Below, piece by piece: positions 61,148 to 64,000 of a stretch of DNA of 64,000 nt (positions within the stretch are counted from its first letter, which is position 1; every line of letters begins with the position of its first letter). Under the pieces are notes generated by a model, which saw only the letters and a program-made list of their open reading frames with translations, had not been told where the DNA came from and did not search any database. This DNA comes from Paraneptunicella aestuarii. GTDB taxonomy: Bacteria; Pseudomonadota; Gammaproteobacteria; Enterobacterales; Alteromonadaceae. The DNA is taken from assembly GCF_019900845.1 (NCBI RefSeq), contig NZ_CP074570.1, positions 4,588,001-4,652,000 on the forward strand, in the 5' to 3' direction. The position numbers were made by a program, and so were the translations under genes.

Positions 61148-62422
61148 ATGGCTGATTTAACAAGTAATTTTGTAGGTATTAAGTCCCCCAATCCGTTTTG
61201 GTTGGCTTCTGCACCTCCAACAGACAAAGCATATAACGTTATCCGTGCGTTTGAAGCTGGTTGGGGTGGCGTAGTATGGAAAACACTGGGTGAAGACCCG
61301 GCTCCCATTAACCTGTCTTCCCGTTATTTTGCTCATTACGGGCAAAATCGTCATGTTATCGGAATCAACAACAACGAATTGATTACTGATCGCCCATTAC
61401 AGGTGAATCTGGACGAAATCACACAAGTTAAAAAAGACTGGCCTGATCGCGCAGTGGTTGTTTCCGTTATGGTGCCTTGTGAAGAAGACGCCTGGAAACG
61501 CATTTTGCCTAAAATCGAAGCCACGGGTGCTGACGGCGTAGAACTGAACTTCGGCTGCCCTCACGGTATGCCAGAACGCGGTATGGGTGCTGCGGTTGGT
61601 CAGGTGCCTGAATACGTTGAGATGGTAACGCGTTGGTGTAAGGAAAATTGCAGCATTCCGGTTATCGTTAAGCTAACGCCGAACATCAGTGATATTCGCG
61701 CTCCAGCCAGAGCTGCCAACCGTGGTAACGCTGATGCCGTCAGCCTGATCAATACCGTTATTTCCATTACTTCGGTAAACCTGGATTCCATGTCTCCTGA
61801 GCCGGTTATTGACGGCAAAGGCACTCACGGTGGTTATTGCGGCCCCGGTGTTAAGCCAATTGCGTTGAACATGGTGTCGGAAATCGCTCGTGACCCAGAA
61901 ACCTATGGTTTGCCTATTTCCGGTATTGGTGGCGTGTCTACATGGCGTGATGCGGCGGAGTTTATCGCTCTGGGAGCAGGTAACGTTCAAGTGTGTACTG
62001 CTGCCATGTTATACGGCTTCGACATCATCAAAGACCTGTGCGACGGCTTAAGCGACTGGATGGATACCAAAGGCTACAAAACCATCGACGATTTTCGTGG
62101 TAAGGCCATTCCAAATACCGTTGATTGGAAAAACCTGAATATTAACTACAAGCGTATTGCTCATATCAATCAAGACAACTGTATCAACTGTGGTCGTTGT
62201 TTTGCTGCTTGTGAAGATACATCGCATCAGGCCATTGCCAAAACTGATGCAGGTAACGGCGTATCGAAATACACCGTTATCGAAGACGAATGCGTAGGTT
62301 GTAACCTGTGCCATATCACTTGTCCTGAACCGAATGTTATCGAGATGCGAGAAGTGAACGAAGGTAAGCCTTATGTGAGTTGGGAGCATCATCCAGCCAA
62401 CCCATATCGCGTAGCTAAATAA
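61148..62422 (+). CDS. preA: Dihydropyrimidine dehydrogenase, PreA subunit
   Basis: Reduces uracil or thymine to the 5,6-dihydro form. 424 residues: an FMN TIM barrel (SPNPFWLASAPPTDKAYNVIRAFEAGWGG core, ELNFGCPHGM, SGIGGVSTWRDAAEFI) with the active-site Cys loop, then two 4Fe-4S clusters (CINCGRCFAAC and CVGCNLCHITCPEP). AAGGTGA precedes the ATG, 12 bases after preT. Confidence 0.96.
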   Translation: MADLTSNFVGIKSPNPFWLASAPPTDKAYNVIRAFEAGWGGVVWKTLGEDPAPINLSSRYFAHYGQNRHVIGINNNELITDRPLQVNLDEITQVKKDWPDRAVVVSVMVPCEEDAWKRILPKIEATGADGVELNFGCPHGMPERGMGAAVGQVPEYVEMVTRWCKENCSIPVIVKLTPNISDIRAPARAANRGNADAVSLINTVISITSVNLDSMSPEPVIDGKGTHGGYCGPGVKPIALNMVSEIARDPETYGLPISGIGGVSTWRDAAEFIALGAGNVQVCTAAMLYGFDIIKDLCDGLSDWMDTKGYKTIDDFRGKAIPNTVDWKNLNINYKRIAHINQDNCINCGRCFAACEDTSHQAIAKTDAGNGVSKYTVIEDECVGCNLCHITCPEPNVIEMREVNEGKPYVSWEHHPANPYRVAK

Positions 62423-62466
62423 GAATTGTTGGGAATAGATTAAAAGAAGCATAACGGAGGTACGTC

Positions 62467-63333
62467 ATGCCAAGAAATGTTGTAAGCGGATTGATTCAAT
62501 GTCACAACCCGCTAAATGATGAGTCGTTACCAGTTAAGCAAATACAGCAAGCTGCGCTTGAGCATCATATCCCTTTTATTGAAGAAGCGGGTAAAAAAGG
62601 CGTTCAGATTCTGTGTTTACAAGAGATCTTTAACGGGCCTTACTTTTGTCCGTCGCAAGACCCGCGCTGGTATGATGCTGCCGAGCCAATTCCAGGCCCG
62701 ACAACAGCCATCATGCAAGAATATGCCAAGAAGTATGAAATGGTCATCATCGTACCTCTGTATGAATACGTGCAGCCGGGTGTTTACTACAACACAGCGG
62801 CCGTAATTGATGCAGACGGTACTTATCTGGGCAAATATCGTAAGAAGCAAATTCCGCATACCAATGGTTTTTGGGAGAAATTCTTTTTCAAACCTGGAGA
62901 TTCGGACTATCCTGTATTTCAAACGCGCTATGCAAAAATCGGTGTTTACATTTGTTACGACCGCCATTTCCCTGAAGGTGCCCGTATTTTAGGTCTAAAC
63001 GGTGCAGAGATTGTTTATAACCCTTCAGCAACAGTCGCTGGCTTGTCCCAGTACCTGTGGAAATTGGAGCAACCCGCTCACGCAGTAGCAAACGGCTACT
63101 TTATGGGTTGTATCAATCGTGTAGGCACTGAAGCACCTTGGAATATTGGAAAGTTTTACGGAAGTAGCTATCACGTTAATCCTCGTGGCGAAATCATTGA
63201 TTGTGCCTCTGAAGATAACGACGAATTGCTTATTTCAACGCTCGACCTGGACATGATTGATGAAGTTAGAAAGGTATGGCAGTTCTATCGGGACAGACGT
63301 CCAGAAACATACCAAAAACTAACCGAAATTTAA
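62467..63333 (+). CDS. Beta-ureidopropionase (N-carbamoyl-beta-alanine amidohydrolase)
   Basis: Nitrilase-superfamily enzyme of 288 residues that hydrolyses N-carbamoyl-beta-alanine to beta-alanine, ammonia and CO2. The catalytic triad is visible: Glu in LCLQEIFNGPYF, Lys in KYRKKQIPH and Cys in GVYICYDRHFPEG. GGAGG lies before the ATG. Context between preA and the permease fixes the pathway role. Confidence 0.94.
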   Translation: MPRNVVSGLIQCHNPLNDESLPVKQIQQAALEHHIPFIEEAGKKGVQILCLQEIFNGPYFCPSQDPRWYDAAEPIPGPTTAIMQEYAKKYEMVIIVPLYEYVQPGVYYNTAAVIDADGTYLGKYRKKQIPHTNGFWEKFFFKPGDSDYPVFQTRYAKIGVYICYDRHFPEGARILGLNGAEIVYNPSATVAGLSQYLWKLEQPAHAVANGYFMGCINRVGTEAPWNIGKFYGSSYHVNPRGEIIDCASEDNDELLISTLDLDMIDEVRKVWQFYRDRRPETYQKLTEI

Positions 63334-63401
63334 TTATCTCCGCGGTTTAATCGTTAAACGTGCGCAAACCCTGCCGGATTGCAGGTGTACAAGGAGGATT
63401 T

Positions 63402-64000
63402 ATGGAACAACGTCTAATTAGCAGACAAGAAGTGAAATCAGTAGCAGTAAAAGTTGGTGAATTTGTCGAGTTGAATGCAATGGATGACTTGAAAGAGAGT
63501 CCTTTGTATAACGAAGACCTGGCACCCACAAAAGTTGAACAACGTACCTGGCACAAAGGGAACGTTGCTGCCCTGTGGGTGGGAATGGCTATTTGCGTTC
63601 CTACCTATACGCTTGGTGGCGTCTTGACTGCCTATTTTGGTTTATCGGTAGTTGAGGCTCTGCTGACAATTTTAGTGGCCAACATTATCGTGTTAATCCC
63701 TCTGACTTTAAATGCGTTTTCGGGAACGAAATATGGAATTCCTTTCCCCGTGTTGTTGCGCTCGTCTTTCGGTTTATATGGTTCCAACCTGCCCTGTTTA
63801 ATCCGAGCCGTCGTTGCCTGCGGCTGGTTCGGAATCCAAACCATGTTTGGCGGGGTGGCCTGTCACTTATTGCTGTCCAGTGTCTCATCAGAGTGGGCAG
63901 CACTAGGTAGCGCGGGTGAAGTGTACGGCTTTTTCATGTTTTGGGCTTTGAACGTATTTGTTGTGGTAAAAGGTTCAAACTCAATCAAACTATTGGAAAG
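63402..64000 (+). CDS. NCS1-family nucleobase/hydantoin permease (partial)
   Basis: Runs off the window end after ~199 codons. Starts MEQRLISRQEVKSV with AAGGAGGA just upstream. The NCS1 pattern is seen in WHKGNVAALWVGMAICVPTYTLG, FGLSVVEALL and GIPFPVLLRSSFGLYGSNLP, with the first membrane helices complete. Likely imports uracil, thymine or hydantoins for the upstream enzymes. A hairpin CCTGC-CGGATT-GCAGG (63370-63385) precedes it. Confidence 0.93.
   Translation, partial: MEQRLISRQEVKSVAVKVGEFVELNAMDDLKESPLYNEDLAPTKVEQRTWHKGNVAALWVGMAICVPTYTLGGVLTAYFGLSVVEALLTILVANIIVLIPLTLNAFSGTKYGIPFPVLLRSSFGLYGSNLPCLIRAVVACGWFGIQTMFGGVACHLLLSSVSSEWAALGSAGEVYGFFMFWALNVFVVVKGSNSIKLLE

Overview
The window looks like a chromosomal segment of a marine-type Gammaproteobacterium, probably in or near the Alteromonadales. 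Grounds: the order pilQ-aroK-aroB-damX with rpe and trpS nearby, the arginine succinyltransferase genes beside pabA and an argD/astC aminotransferase, DUF2970 and DUF2982 proteins, and moderate GC. The order is inference from family knowledge; no search was run.

Layout. 1-6000: 3' end of the type IV pilus secretin gene pilQ, shikimate genes aroK and aroB, SPOR-domain damX, then a gamma-glutamyltransferase. The usual dam gene is absent after damX. 6199-8000: a small accessory patch with a phage-type adenine methyltransferase, a zinc-ribbon protein, a DUF2970 membrane protein and a secreted protein. 8330-11200: a hairpin-rich intergenic element, a TorF-type porin, rpe and trpS. 11200-20500: a chemoreceptor, pabA, an HDOD protein and the arginine operon argD/astC-astA-astD. 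20567-22320: argB, a short hidden ORF and an orphan ExbD. 22766-27439: an accessory block of small uncharacterised genes. It holds an operon of a tandem-repeat peptide (eight QNGPGVRP copies), a multi-pass membrane protein and two related single-pass proteins, flanked by three HTH regulators, one a CI-like repressor lacking both autocleavage residues. 27542-41529: parC, a sugar dehydrogenase, a large hybrid histidine kinase, DUF2982 with a hidden 58-residue membrane protein, folE, yghU, a transglutaminase-like protein and fdhD with a YdeP-type oxidoreductase. 41530-42214: a gene-free stretch of nested palindromes and minisatellite. 42215-53598: a SWIM protein, then a type I restriction-modification operon (half-size S, hsdM, dinD remnant, hsdS, YecA/SEC-C, RhuM, hsdR, YgjP-like metallopeptidase) ending at tRNA-Leu(CAA). 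54051-64000: a complete reductive pyrimidine catabolism cluster.

How genes work together. In the last cluster, PreT/PreA reduce uracil or thymine, dihydropyrimidinase opens the ring, beta-ureidopropionase releases the beta-amino acid, an omega-aminotransferase makes the semialdehyde, a CoA-acylating dehydrogenase finishes, and an NCS1 permease brings in substrate. A LysR gene sits at the divergent promoter, and a 16-bp perfect palindrome there matches the RutR consensus TTGACCAnnTGGTCAA. The arginine operon supplies three of the five AST steps. The restriction operon has two specificity-type genes and a 23-bp inverted repeat in its promoter, with a second half-conserved copy over the first start codon.

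Most unusual items: the QNGPGVRP repeat-peptide operon (24503-25060 and the genes below it), the nested palindromes at 37312-37419 and 41635-41852, the RutR-type box, and the dinD remnant broken by palindromic repeats inside the restriction operon.
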